Shown in pieces: positions 26,557-37,183 of a stretch of 64,000 nucleotides of DNA. The stretch is from Leptospiraceae bacterium. GTDB taxonomy: Bacteria > Spirochaetota > Leptospiria > Leptospirales > Leptonemataceae. The DNA is taken from NCBI GenBank assembly GCA_026005135.1, contig BPKM01000001.1, forward strand, positions 496,001 to 560,000, written 5' to 3'. Every line of letters begins with the position of its first letter. The first letter of the stretch is position 1. The translations under genes were made by a program, and so were the position numbers. A model generated the notes under the pieces. The model was not told where the DNA came from and ran no database searches. It was given only the letters and a program-made list of their open reading frames with translations.

Positions 26557-27474
26557 ATGGAAACAATAGCAATTATTATTTATACTATAATTTTTTTATA
26601 TATAGCCTATAAGTTTATAAGGGCTATTCGAATTGTACCTGCACAGGAAGTATTAATTGTCGAACGACTTGGTAAATATCATAAAACATTGGGTGCTGGT
26701 TTTCATTTGTTAATTCCCTTTTTCGATAAAGTTAGTTATAGAGTTTCTCTTAAAGAAGAAGCCATTGATGTTCCTTCTCAGATTTGCATTACTAGAGATA
26801 ATGTTCAAGTAAAAGTAGATGGAATTATATATTTGAAGGTAGTTGATCCCTATAAAGCAGTTTATCACATTAATGATTATAAATTTGCATTAATACAATT
26901 GGCGCAAACAACAATGCGTTCTGTTTTTGGAGATTTGGATTTAGATAAAACATTTGAAGAAAGAGAATCACTTAATGCAAAAATAGTAGCTGTGGTAGAC
27001 GAAGCAGCTGATAACTGGGGTGTTAAAATTATGCGATATGAAATTCAAAATATCACACCACCAGATCGAGTTTTACAGGCAATGGAAAAACAAATGACTG
27101 CAGAAAGAGAAAAACGAGCATTAATTGCAAAATCCGAAGGAGATAAACAATCTCGAATTAATCGTTCAGAAGGTATTAAGCAAGAAATGATCAACGAATC
27201 AGAAGGAGAAAAACAACGTTTAATAAATGAAGCAGAAGGAGAGGTTCAAGAAATCTTACAGGTAGCAGAAGCTACTGCAGAAGGAATAAAACAGATTGCA
27301 ATGGCAATAAAAAAACAAGGAGGAGATCAGGCAGTATTAATGAAGATTGCTAATGAATATTTAAACAGGTTAAAAAAATTAGCTAATAAAGAAACAGAAA
27401 TATTATTACCTATGGATTATACAAATTTAGAAGAAGTATTAAAAGGGCTTGAAAATTTCGTAAATAGAAAATAA
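26557..27474 (+). CDS. SPFH/stomatin-like (slipin) membrane protein, copy 2
   Basis: A 305-residue paralogue of the preceding protein. Corresponding blocks are near-identical in pattern (LKEEAIDVPSQICITRDNVQ here, LKEEAIDVPPQICITKDNVQ in copy 1). The coiled coil again contains the 11-residue repeat (SEGDKQSRINR, SEGIKQEMINE, SEGEKQRLINE). A ribosome site (AAAGGAG) precedes the ATG. The two copies may form hetero-oligomers. No NfeD partner is adjacent, which is unusual for many bacterial slipin loci. A CsoR/CstR-type gene starts 7 bases after the stop. Confidence 0.85.
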   Translation: METIAIIIYTIIFLYIAYKFIRAIRIVPAQEVLIVERLGKYHKTLGAGFHLLIPFFDKVSYRVSLKEEAIDVPSQICITRDNVQVKVDGIIYLKVVDPYKAVYHINDYKFALIQLAQTTMRSVFGDLDLDKTFEERESLNAKIVAVVDEAADNWGVKIMRYEIQNITPPDRVLQAMEKQMTAEREKRALIAKSEGDKQSRINRSEGIKQEMINESEGEKQRLINEAEGEVQEILQVAEATAEGIKQIAMAIKKQGGDQAVLMKIANEYLNRLKKLANKETEILLPMDYTNLEEVLKGLENFVNRK

Positions 27475-27481
27475 TCGTAAT

Positions 27482-27793
27482 ATGGTTAAAAAAAAGAAAT
27501 CTAAGGATATTTCCGAAGAAAAAATTTTTACAGAAGATCAGATCAATTTAATAAAAAGAATGAATCGTATTTTAGGTCAGGTTCAAGGTGTAAAAAAAAT
27601 GATTGAAGATGAAAGAAGTTGTATGGAAATATTAAGTCAAATTAGTGCGATAAAATCAGCTTTAGATGGTGTTGCTATGATTATTTTAGAAAATGAAGCA
27701 GGAAGATGTTTTCAAAGTGCAATAGAAAAAAATCAAAATAAAGAACAAGCATTAAAAGAGTTTATTACAATGATAAGAAAATATACAAAATGA
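27482..27793 (+). CDS. CsoR/CstR-family transcriptional repressor
   Basis: A 103-residue DUF156 (CsoR/RcnR/FrmR/CstR) protein: an all-helical repressor with RMNRILGQVQGVKKMIEDER at the N-terminal helix. Cys47 and Cys76 are spaced as the two Cys of CsoR and CstR. The CsoR His ligand four residues before the second Cys is replaced by Glu72 (ENEAGRC). This C-E-C pattern argues against a standard Cu(I) site and fits a persulfide-sensing CstR-like or other metal specificity. It ends the slipin transcript. The palindrome GAATTGAATTCAATTC right at its stop is a possible operator, unproven. Confidence 0.8.
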   Translation: MVKKKKSKDISEEKIFTEDQINLIKRMNRILGQVQGVKKMIEDERSCMEILSQISAIKSALDGVAMIILENEAGRCFQSAIEKNQNKEQALKEFITMIRKYTK

Positions 27794-27880
27794 ATTGAAT
27801 TCAATTCTATTAAATATTTTTAAAACCGTTTCTTTTATTTCCTTGACCCTACAAATTATAAAAAAAGTTTATTTTTATGA

Positions 27881-28873
<993 letters not shown>

Positions 28874-28877
28874 TGAC

Positions 28878-28897
28878 TTCGCGCCTTATGGCGCGAA
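28878..28897. terminator. Rho-independent terminator after mdh, probably bidirectional
   Basis: An 8-bp perfect stem TTCGCGCC/GGCGCGAA with a TTAT loop is the most G+C-rich spot of this region. It sits between the mdh stop and the end of the converging gene at 28902, with A/T-rich sequence on both sides (TCTTATTTT to the right). Confidence 0.75.
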
Positions 28898-28901
28898 AAT
28901 C

Positions 28902-29816
28902 TTATTTTCCAGTTTTCAAAATAGAAACAACAACATGATGAATTTTCCATACATCTTTTTTAATTAAGGTATAATTATATAAATATTTAACACGATAAGA
29001 ATTATTACCTCTTAGAACTTCAGCATATACATTTGCTTTATTTTTTTCCTGATAAATTACTTTAGTAATATTGAATTCGATAATAGGTTCTATTTGTTGC
29101 TTTATTAAAAAGTTTTTAAATTCATTTAATAATATTTGTTTTTCTTTTAGAGAAGCCTGGATATATTCTTTTTCAAAGATTTCATAAGATTTTATATATT
29201 CTTTTAATTCTAAATATTTAAAATAATTATTCCAGTTTTTATAATATTCAGCCATTAAGAAAAGATAGACTGTTTCTTCTGGCGAAGGAATACTTTCCTT
29301 AGGAATATCTATTGGATCTTGAATTTTAAATAAATTTTTTTCTTCTGTAATTTCCAAATTGATTTTATTTTTAGAGATAAATCTTAAATTATTTTTATAT
29401 TGTTGATCATAAGAATAAGGAATAAAATATCCAATTAGTTTATATCTTCCTTTGGGTAGTGAGGAAATATAATATGTCTTTGAAAATGTTTCTTCTGGAT
29501 GTAAAATAATTTCTTTTACTGGATTTCCATAAATATCTTCGATTTGATTTTGTTTTATGTTGCTAATATATGGTTCTTTGAAATTCATTATTACAGTTTG
29601 ACTTTGAATTTCTTCTCCTTCTTGATTAATGATCTCTAAAAAAAATGAATTTCCAAAATTCTGATCAAGATAAAATCGAAATGTTTTATAGCCTTGATTT
29701 CTTATTACAAATTGAATCGGAATTTTTTCATTTAATTCATAAACATTTCTCTTTAGTTTGAATATAAAAAGATAAATTTTTTTGAATATCATCAATTGTA
29801 TAATTACCGTGAACAT
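28902..29816 (-). CDS. Exported protein of unknown function, 5' end frameshifted
   Basis: The open frame gives 304 residues, mostly beta-rich with an acidic C-terminal half; I do not recognise the family. The first about 22 residues read poorly. In another frame, minus strand about 29890 to 29737, is a much better N-terminus: a signal-like segment (FIIIFLSFFLCLNP) and then TIDDIQKNLSFYIQTKEK. It rejoins the main frame at NVYELNEKIPIQFVIRN. A one-base indel near 29745 therefore separates the signal peptide from the body. A putative ATG at 29902 is also out of frame with it. The gene is probably a pseudogene or newly broken, and it lies directly beside the trehalose pseudogene. Confidence 0.55.
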   Translation of the reverse strand: MFTVIIQLMIFKKIYLFIFKLKRNVYELNEKIPIQFVIRNQGYKTFRFYLDQNFGNSFFLEIINQEGEEIQSQTVIMNFKEPYISNIKQNQIEDIYGNPVKEIILHPEETFSKTYYISSLPKGRYKLIGYFIPYSYDQQYKNNLRFISKNKINLEITEEKNLFKIQDPIDIPKESIPSPEETVYLFLMAEYYKNWNNYFKYLELKEYIKSYEIFEKEYIQASLKEKQILLNEFKNFLIKQQIEPIIEFNITKVIYQEKNKANVYAEVLRGNNSYRVKYLYNYTLIKKDVWKIHHVVVSILKTGK

Positions 29817-29986
29817 TTCTATAACTTCTCGTCTGAACTGGATTTAGACATAAAAAAAATGATAAAAATATTATAATAAATTTACTATAATAAGGTCTCC
29901 ATTATTTAATATTATCGGCATTATAAATATTTATAGAAAAGAATTTTTTAGTTGATTTATCATTAAAGGTATATATAATAATTTAT

Positions 29987-32211
29987 ATGTTAGATCAGGA
30001 TAAAACAAAATACGAAAAGATTTTAATAGTTGCTAATCGATTACCTGTTACAATACATATGGACGAAAGAAATTATCATTTTTCTCAATCTCCTGGTGGA
30101 TTAGCCAGCGCATTAAGTTCCTTAAAGGATAAATACGAAATGGAATGGTTGGGTTGGCCAGGAGAAGTAGATTTAACGTTTATTAATAAGGACGAATTAA
30201 CAGAAGAATTACAATCAGAATATAATGCAACGCCTATTTTTTTAACAAGAAGTCATTTATATCATTATCATTTTGGTTTTTCTAATCGTGCTCTATGGCA
30301 TATTTTATATTATTTACCAAGTCTATATGAATTACGAAGAAAAAGATTATCAAGTATATAAAGAAGTTAGTAAAATCTTTGCAGATTATATTTTGGATAG
30401 AATTATAAAAAATACAGAAAAAACCTTTATATGGATACATGATTATCATTTATTTTTGGTATCTAAAATGGTAAGAGAGAGTAAGAAATGCACATATTGG
30501 ATTTTTTTTACATACACCATTCCCATCATCAGAAGTATTTCGAGCTTTACCTTATAGAGAAGAATTACTTGAAGGTATTTTAGGAGCTGATTTAGTAGGA
30601 TTTCATACATATAATTATTTACGTCATTTTCGTTCCAGTTTATAACATATACTTGGTATAGAATCAGAAATTGATCATGTTGAACTTGAAGATCATAGAG
30701 TAAAATTTCAGGCATTTCCTATATCTATAGATGTAGAAAGAGTAAAAAAAGCAAAACAAACATCCCTTTATTTGGATTATTTGCCAATTGTAAAAAATAT
30801 TAAAAGAAATCGAATTATGATTTTAAGTGTAGATAGATTGGATTATACAAAAGGTATACCTGAACGTTTAAAAGCATTTAGAAAATTTCTAATAAAGAAT
30901 CCAGAATATGCGGATAAAGTAGTTTTTGTTCAGATAGCTGTACCATCAAGAACACAAATACCTGATTATAAACATTTAAAAGATCAGGTTGAAATGTTAG
31001 TATTAGAAATTAACGAGGAATTTGAACATTTACCTGATGCACCAATTTATTATATATATCGTTCTTTCCCATTTGAAAAGTTATGTGCTTTTTATTCAGA
31101 AGCAGATATTGCACTAATTACACCTTATTTTGATGGTATGAACTTAATATCTAAAGAATATATTGTAACGAAAAAAGAAAATGGTGTTTTAATACTAAGT
31201 GAATTGGCTGGTGCTGCATCAGAATTAGGAGAAGCTTTAATTGTTAATCCGAGAAATCCAGATCAAATTGCATTAGCGATAAAAGAAGCAATAAAATGTC
31301 CATAGAAGAAAAAAATAAAAGAATGAATGCTTTGTACGAAAGAATTGCAAAATATAATGTACATTATTGGGCAAATTCCTTTTTAAATTCTTAAAAAGAA
31401 GCATCAAAAGAAGAAATTTTATATTCTACAAAACCTTTTGATGAGGCTGATTTTAATCTAATGTTAGAAAAAATAAAGAATGCTAAAAAAAGAATATTAT
31501 TATTAGATTATGATGGTACACTTAAAGAAATCGTTTTTATACCTTTAAAAGCTAAACCAGATTAGGAATTAAAAGAATTAATTCGAAAATTATTAAATTT
31601 AAATATTGATATAGAATAGTAACAGGAAGAAAAAAAGATGAAATTATCGAGTGACTTGGAAAATTACCAAATTATTTTTCCTGTGAACATGGTTTATGGA
31701 TTCGCGATCTAGCAGAAAATTGGGAAAAAATGCTAAGAGAAAAGATAGATATGATCTGGTATAAAAGGGTGAAGAATTATTAGAAGAGTTTTCTTTAAAA
31801 ACACCTGGAAGTTTTGTAGAAAAAAAAGAATATTCTCTTGCCTGGCATTATCGTTTAACAGAACCAACATTTGGAAAATGGCAATCTCGAGAATTAGTAA
31901 TGCATTTAAAAAATATTTTATCAAATTTACCATTAGAAATTATTCATGGTAAAGCTGTTGTAGAAGTAAGAATTTCTGGAATTAATAAAGGGAATATTAT
32001 TAACTATTTTAATAATAAAAAATTACATTATGATTTTATGTTTTTTGCAGGTGATGATGAGACAGATGAAAATCTTTTTAGCGTTTTACCAGAAGATGCT
32101 TTTTCTATAAAAATAGGAAAAGGTGCAACACATGCTAAGTATAGATTAAATACAGTTAAAGAATTAAGATTTTTATTAAATAAAATATACGAAAATCTTA
32201 TTAATGATTAA
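29987..32211 (+). pseudogene. Degraded trehalose-6-phosphate synthase/phosphatase (OtsA-OtsB fusion)
   Basis: Reading across frames reconstructs a bifunctional enzyme. A GT20 synthase domain runs from the ATG at 29987 (LIVANRLPVTI, SPGGLASALS; later SVDRLDYTKGIPERLKAF and LSELAGAASELGEALIVNP). An OtsB-type HAD phosphatase domain follows (LLLDYDGTL near 31500, FFAGDDETDENLF near 32045). Frames change near 30340, 30505, 31297, 31613 and 31767. In-frame stops are TAA 30643, TAA 31392, TAG 31563 and TGA 31652. No functional product can be made. The retained codon-level similarity shows fairly recent loss of trehalose synthesis from UDP/ADP-glucose at this locus. Confidence 0.9.
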
Positions 32212-32242
32212 AACTAAATTTTTTAAATAAATTATATAAAAA

Positions 32243-32423
32243 TTATTTACTAACTTTAATAAAAATATTATCTGATTTATATATGGTATGATTGCCTTTA
32301 ATTAATTCTAAAATTGAACTATATGGATAAACTTTTTTAATACGATAATAATTATTCTGAAATTTAAAGATTTGATTTTCTTTTATTTTGTCAACTGTGC
32401 CTACATTTATGATTACATCATTA
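32243..32423 (-). pseudogene. Detached C-terminal domain of the upstream TPR gene
   Basis: Past the stop of the minus-strand gene ending at 32424, another frame continues for about 55 codons to a TAA at 32243 with protein-like text (NDVIINVGTVDKIKENQIFK, then YYRIKKVYPYSSILELI). VIINVGTVDKIKENQIF resembles the small beta-barrel ends (VxINLGxxDGVKxGDxF) that close several exported TPR/FlgT-like proteins. It is best read as the original C-terminus cut off by a frameshift at about 32430. Confidence 0.5.
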
Positions 32424-34226
32424 TTATAATGTTGTTATAAAATTGGCTTTTATTGTAATATTTTGTAATAGAAAATCTTGTAAAATTTTTGTTAAACTCC
32501 ATATATCATTATTTTTAATGAAATATTCCAGACTTTGAATTAATAAACCATTTTTATCTCTTAAAGTAAATCTTATAAATAATGAATCATTAATAATTCT
32601 ATAATGAGTTTCTAATAAATAATCAAAGTATAGATTATTTTCTATTTCCCATTCTCTTATTATGGGAATTATTTCTGGATTGTAAAATAAATAATATTTA
32701 TCATCGTTTAGAATTCTTAATTTTAGATCAATCCATTGTTTATCGTTGATTGTTTTTAATAATTCAGTTTGATTAATATAAAAATTGATGAAATTTCTAA
32801 TTAAATTTGATTCCCTAAAATGAAATTCATATTGTTCTATTGGAAATGGATTAAAAACTAAAATATTTATATTATTTCTTTTATAAAAATCTTTTATGTT
32901 AAGAAGCGATTTTTCTTTGTATAATTTGAACATTAAATATTTGTCTTTTTCTAATAAAAAACGTTCCATTAGAAATTTCCATTTAGGATTTTGTTTATCA
33001 TTTAAATTTAAATCAAATAATGTTAGAAAATAATCTTCGTAAAAATGATTATCTTTATAAAACTGGAAAAATTCTTTTTTTAATTCTAAATTTTCGGGAT
33101 ATAAAAAATTAGCCCATTTTAAAATATTATAGTATTCTTCATTGGATATAATACTTTTATTTTTTTTTGCATAATATAAATAATATTTACTTCTTTCGAA
33201 TGATTTCTGTTTGTTATTTTTTTGAATATAAAAATCATAACGGATACAAGAAAAAAAGATATTATTTTTTTTACATAAATTTTCTAAACTATCTAATAGA
33301 TTTTCCTTATTGGTTAATTCGTTAATATTTGATGATAATAAAAAATCTTTAATATTATACTGATAATTATTTAATAAATCTTTTATTTTATTATTATCAT
33401 TCAATAAATATGCAATATTGAGTAATTGATTCCATATCTCAGAATTATATTGTATATAATTTAAATAAGTTTTATAATTTATATAGGATTCCTGTAAAAA
33501 ATAAAGATGATCTTTATCTTTTTTTTGTTTATTAAGATATAGATGATAATAATAAGCTCCTTGAATTTTAAAAATATTTATATTATCTTTAAATATTTTT
33601 TTATATAATTCTATATAATGTTTAGCTTTTTCGATTTGATTATTATTAAAATATGTATCGATTAATGTTATATAAATATAATGTTCTTGTGGATGATTTG
33701 CAATATACTTTTTAAAATAAAATTCAGCTAAGGAATAATTGTTTTTTATAAGATAAAAGTTTCCTTTAAGTAAATAAAAGTCCGCATAATTTAAGTTAAG
33801 ATTTTCTAAGTTACTGATAATTTTTTCTGCATCATCAATTTTACCTTTTTTTAATAATAATAAAGATTCATATATTTTAAAAAATGGTTCTTCTGGATAA
33901 TTATTTTTTCCACGTAATATTAAATGTTCAGCTCTTGAAAGATCATTTATATTAAAATAGTTCTTAATTAAAAGTTTTGTAGCTTCTAAATGTTTTGGAT
34001 TTCTTTCTAAAAACTCCGTTAAATATTGTATGCTATGATAATAATATCCTTTTTTATAACTTTCCTGAGATAATTCTAATAATTTAGAAGAATGAATTTC
34101 TTTTAAATTTAAGTTATTTAAAGAGTAATTCCAGGAAAAATCTTGCGTTATAATAGTGGTGGGAAAAAGATATATAATAAAAAAAATATATATTAAATTA
34201 ATACTTTTATGGAATAATATATCCAC
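32424..34226 (-). CDS. Exported TPR-repeat protein, C-terminus frameshifted
   Basis: The 600-residue product has an N-terminal signal segment (IYIFFIIYLFPTTIITQ) and tandem TPR-like helices over residues about 45-280 (for example SYKKGYYYHSIQYLTEFLER and SLAEFYFKKYIANHPQEHYI). The C-terminal region is mixed alpha/beta. It overlaps the upstream propeller/VWA gene by 20 bases, so the two are co-translated and probably cooperate in the periplasm. The natural C-terminal domain seems to be in another frame downstream (32243-32423). Confidence 0.65.
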   Translation of the reverse strand: MDILFHKSINLIYIFFIIYLFPTTIITQDFSWNYSLNNLNLKEIHSSKLLELSQESYKKGYYYHSIQYLTEFLERNPKHLEATKLLIKNYFNINDLSRAEHLILRGKNNYPEEPFFKIYESLLLLKKGKIDDAEKIISNLENLNLNYADFYLLKGNFYLIKNNYSLAEFYFKKYIANHPQEHYIYITLIDTYFNNNQIEKAKHYIELYKKIFKDNINIFKIQGAYYYHLYLNKQKKDKDHLYFLQESYINYKTYLNYIQYNSEIWNQLLNIAYLLNDNNKIKDLLNNYQYNIKDFLLSSNINELTNKENLLDSLENLCKKNNIFFSCIRYDFYIQKNNKQKSFERSKYYLYYAKKNKSIISNEEYYNILKWANFLYPENLELKKEFFQFYKDNHFYEDYFLTLFDLNLNDKQNPKWKFLMERFLLEKDKYLMFKLYKEKSLLNIKDFYKRNNINILVFNPFPIEQYEFHFRESNLIRNFINFYINQTELLKTINDKQWIDLKLRILNDDKYYLFYNPEIIPIIREWEIENNLYFDYLLETHYRIINDSLFIRFTLRDKNGLLIQSLEYFIKNNDIWSLTKILQDFLLQNITIKANFITTL

Positions 34227-36240
34227 CTTCTGCTACTCCTCCAAATTGGAAATAATTTAGATGAATCTTAACATTAATATATTTATCTTTTAATTTTTTT
34301 TCTTCTGGCTCTGGTATTAATGCTTTATAAGTTATTAAATAATTATAAAAAGGAAAGTTTTCTAAGATTTTATAAATATTAATATAATTATAATCATCAA
34401 AAAAATAAAAATACTTTCCATTGGTTTTGTTTATTGTTTTTTCTAAGGATATATTTTTTTCAAAACTAATTATATATATTGGTATAGAATGAATAAAAGA
34501 CAGATATTGTAGCTTTTGAATTTTTTGTATATCATTGAAGTCTTGGGTTGTATTGGTAAAAAGTATAATTGCTTTTTTACCTTTTAGTGGGATTAAATAA
34601 TTCATACTTTGTAAGAGATTTTGAATCATATCAACATTTTTATTCTGAGAATGATTTTCAGTTAGTAAGTGATTTAATTCTGTTTTATATTTATTGTTAT
34701 AAATTATGTTAATATTATCACCTGTTAAAGCAAAAAATATATTATCATTGATTTTAAATTCTTCAAAAAATAATTCTAATTGATTTAAAAATAACTCTTT
34801 ATATTCATCATTAATTTGAAAATTCACATCTTTTAAAATTAATAGATTTTTTTTATTTTGATAATTATTCATATTGGTTGCATTTATTAAAGGAATTTTT
34901 TTATCATTTTCGTAGAGTATAAAATTATTTTCTAATAAATTGTTGATAGGTTTATTGTTATTATCATAAATTTTTAATCTAATAGCAATTTGGGGAAATT
35001 GTAAAGATTCTATATTTAAGATTTGAATTGATATATTTTGGGTTTTATATTGAGAATTTAAATAAACATAAATTTTACCTGAAAGATCTAAAATATATAA
35101 AAAATTTTCATCAATGTAAAAAGATGAAATCAATTGAAACTGGTTTTTTTCAATTTTATTATTATTTATGTTTTGCAGATCTTTTATAATATTCCATTCA
35201 TTATTAGTATTAGTTTTATAATAGATTTTATTTGTAGTGGAATAGGCAATTATATCTTGATTTACATAAAATGATTTGATATTTTTTTCAGGTAGTTCTA
35301 TTTCTTTTAAAATATAACCAGAAATATCAATCATATAGATTATATTATTATTTAACATATAGATGGAATCTTTAAAATTAATAAACATAGGTTCAATTAG
35401 ATTTAGATTATTCTTATCAAGAGATTGAATTTCTAAATAACCAATAAATTGATTTTGTTTAAACTTATAAAAACGTTTTTCTTTTTGACTCCATATATAT
35501 AATATATCATTAATGATAAATAAATCTGTAGGATAGGGAACATTATTAATAACAGATTTAGAATAGACTTTTTCTTTATCAAAGATAAAAATTTGATCGT
35601 TTTCAAAATCAGTTATATAAATATTTTGTTTAAAAATATAAATTTTAGAAGGTTTTTTAATGGAATTAAATAATGTACCTTTTATTGTTTTTTTTAAATT
35701 TCCTTCTAAATCGAATACAAAAATAGCTTTGGGTTCATAACTTAAGCAGTAAATAAATTTATTATCTCTTGTAATAGAAATGGGAATAAATCTACTAAGA
35801 TTTAATTCATTTAATCCAATTTCTTTCCATAGAACATAATTTGTCTGATTATTATTATGATTGATTTGATAAAATAAAAAAAATTGATTTTCTATTTGAT
35901 GAATTTTATAATTGATATATTCTTCATAAGGATATTGATTTTTTAAAATCTCATATTCTTCTAAGGAATTTTCCCACTCACCTGCAAGAAGATAAGATTC
36001 TGCTAAAAATCTTCTGGCAAAATAAAAATCTGGTTTTATATTTAAGGATTTAAGAAAAAATTTTTGTGCCGTTTTATAAGAATTATTATTAAATAAATTA
36101 ACTCCCTGTATAAAATATTGGTAAGATTGTTTTTCTTTTATGTTAAAATAAGGTATCTGAAATTGTGCTAAAGGAATTGCAAATAATAAAGAAATAAAAG
36201 TAAAAAAAATAACAATTAACCAGATAAAATGTTTTTTCAT
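34207..36240 (-). CDS. Exported TPR / beta-propeller / VWA protein
   Basis: The 677-residue protein has a signal peptide (residues 1-20, ending LLFAIP), a TPR pair (about 35-110; FLKSLNIKPDFYFARRFLAE), a propeller-like stretch (about 140-400) with NHL-type blades (FVFDLEGNLKKTIKG, IFIFDKEKVYSK), an Ig-like pre-domain (about 420-460) and a VWA-like domain (about 465-640). The VWA metal motif DxSxS is not visible (ILKDVNFQIND), so divalent-metal adhesion is unlikely. It probably serves as a large periplasmic scaffold. Its pre-domain/VWA part resembles the VWA-FHA protein at 18117-19799. Confidence 0.68.
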   Translation of the reverse strand: MKKHFIWLIVIFFTFISLLFAIPLAQFQIPYFNIKEKQSYQYFIQGVNLFNNNSYKTAQKFFLKSLNIKPDFYFARRFLAESYLLAGEWENSLEEYEILKNQYPYEEYINYKIHQIENQFFLFYQINHNNNQTNYVLWKEIGLNELNLSRFIPISITRDNKFIYCLSYEPKAIFVFDLEGNLKKTIKGTLFNSIKKPSKIYIFKQNIYITDFENDQIFIFDKEKVYSKSVINNVPYPTDLFIINDILYIWSQKEKRFYKFKQNQFIGYLEIQSLDKNNLNLIEPMFINFKDSIYMLNNNIIYMIDISGYILKEIELPEKNIKSFYVNQDIIAYSTTNKIYYKTNTNNEWNIIKDLQNINNNKIEKNQFQLISSFYIDENFLYILDLSGKIYVYLNSQYKTQNISIQILNIESLQFPQIAIRLKIYDNNNKPINNLLENNFILYENDKKIPLINATNMNNYQNKKNLLILKDVNFQINDEYKELFLNQLELFFEEFKINDNIFFALTGDNINIIYNNKYKTELNHLLTENHSQNKNVDMIQNLLQSMNYLIPLKGKKAIILFTNTTQDFNDIQKIQKLQYLSFIHSIPIYIISFEKNISLEKTINKTNGKYFYFFDDYNYINIYKILENFPFYNYLITYKALIPEPEEKKLKDKYINVKIHLNYFQFGGVAEGGYIIP

Positions 36241-36299
36241 AATACATATAATTTATCGAGCAGAAATAAAAAAATTATATATAAATTTTTAAGGTAATA

Positions 36300-37178
36300 T
36301 TAGTTTTCACTATTTTCCTTAGGAATAGAATACTTTTCTCTTGGTGGAAGTCCTAATTTTTTTCTTAATTCTTGATTTTCTTTATATAATTCCATAACCT
36401 CTGTATCTGTAAAAATATTTAGTTTTTCCAATGCTTCTATGATTTTTTCTCTTTCTAAATTTTCTCTTCTACTGATTTCTAAAGCAATTTCTGCTGCCTC
36501 TAAGGATTTTCGAGTTTCCATTAATTCTTTATCTCGAAATTCACCTAATTTTTCTAATGCTTTTAATGTAGTCTGTAATTCAATCATTTCTTTTTCTTTT
36601 AACGAGAAAGCTTCTTCTAAAGCTTTATTTACTTTTTCTTCGAATAAACGATATTGTTGTTCAAATTCTAATAAATGCTGGAATGCTTTTGTTTCGTTTT
36701 TAGCATCTAAGAGTTCAGTACGAATTAATTGTACATAACCATCTAAGAAGTCTCTATATTTTCGAACCTGTGTAGAAAAATCCTGTATAATTTTTCTATA
36801 ACGTTCAGATTTGATTATAAATTCCAATAATAATTTTAATGTTGATGATTTTGTTTGATCATCAATTATATAAGTTCTTTTTTTTATTTCTAATTTTTGA
36901 GGGAAATCCTCCAAATATTCTTCTGGTATTATTATTACTTTGGCATAGGGAACAAGTAGTGGATTATTATTTATAATAGAAATTAATTCGTCTATATTTT
37001 CTTTTTTAGCCTGAAAAACAAGAATATGAATATTTTCTTCATCAAAAGGAATGGATTTTATCTGATGAAAATCACATTCATTAACAGATATAGGAATATT
37101 TTTTTCTCCTGTATCTACTTTAATTTTTAATGGAAATTTTAAATTTCTGGATAAATGCCAAATCTTTACTTCTGTCAT
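36300..37178 (-). CDS. Cytoplasmic protein with receiver-like N-terminus and coiled coil
   Basis: The 292-residue protein has no signal peptide. Residues 1-125 alternate strand and helix and could be a degenerate receiver-like fold (HILVFQAKKENIDELISIIN, VIIIPEEYLEDFP). Residues 130-275 form a long coiled coil with an internal repeat: ALEKLGEFRDKELMETRKSL is echoed by ALEKLNIFTDTEVMELYKEN. No phospho-Asp pocket is evident. It lies 5 bases downstream of the LptF/G-type gene. Family unknown. Confidence 0.6.
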   Translation of the reverse strand: MTEVKIWHLSRNLKFPLKIKVDTGEKNIPISVNECDFHQIKSIPFDEENIHILVFQAKKENIDELISIINNNPLLVPYAKVIIIPEEYLEDFPQKLEIKKRTYIIDDQTKSSTLKLLLEFIIKSERYRKIIQDFSTQVRKYRDFLDGYVQLIRTELLDAKNETKAFQHLLEFEQQYRLFEEKVNKALEEAFSLKEKEMIELQTTLKALEKLGEFRDKELMETRKSLEAAEIALEISRRENLEREKIIEALEKLNIFTDTEVMELYKENQELRKKLGLPPREKYSIPKENSEN

Positions 37179-37183
37179 TAATT

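Noticed and set aside
27792-27807. Perfect palindrome GAATTGAATTCAATTC
   Set aside because: It is all A/T plus a few G/C in an A+T-rich gap and includes the stop codon of the repressor gene. It is kept only as a possible operator, too weak to list as a feature.
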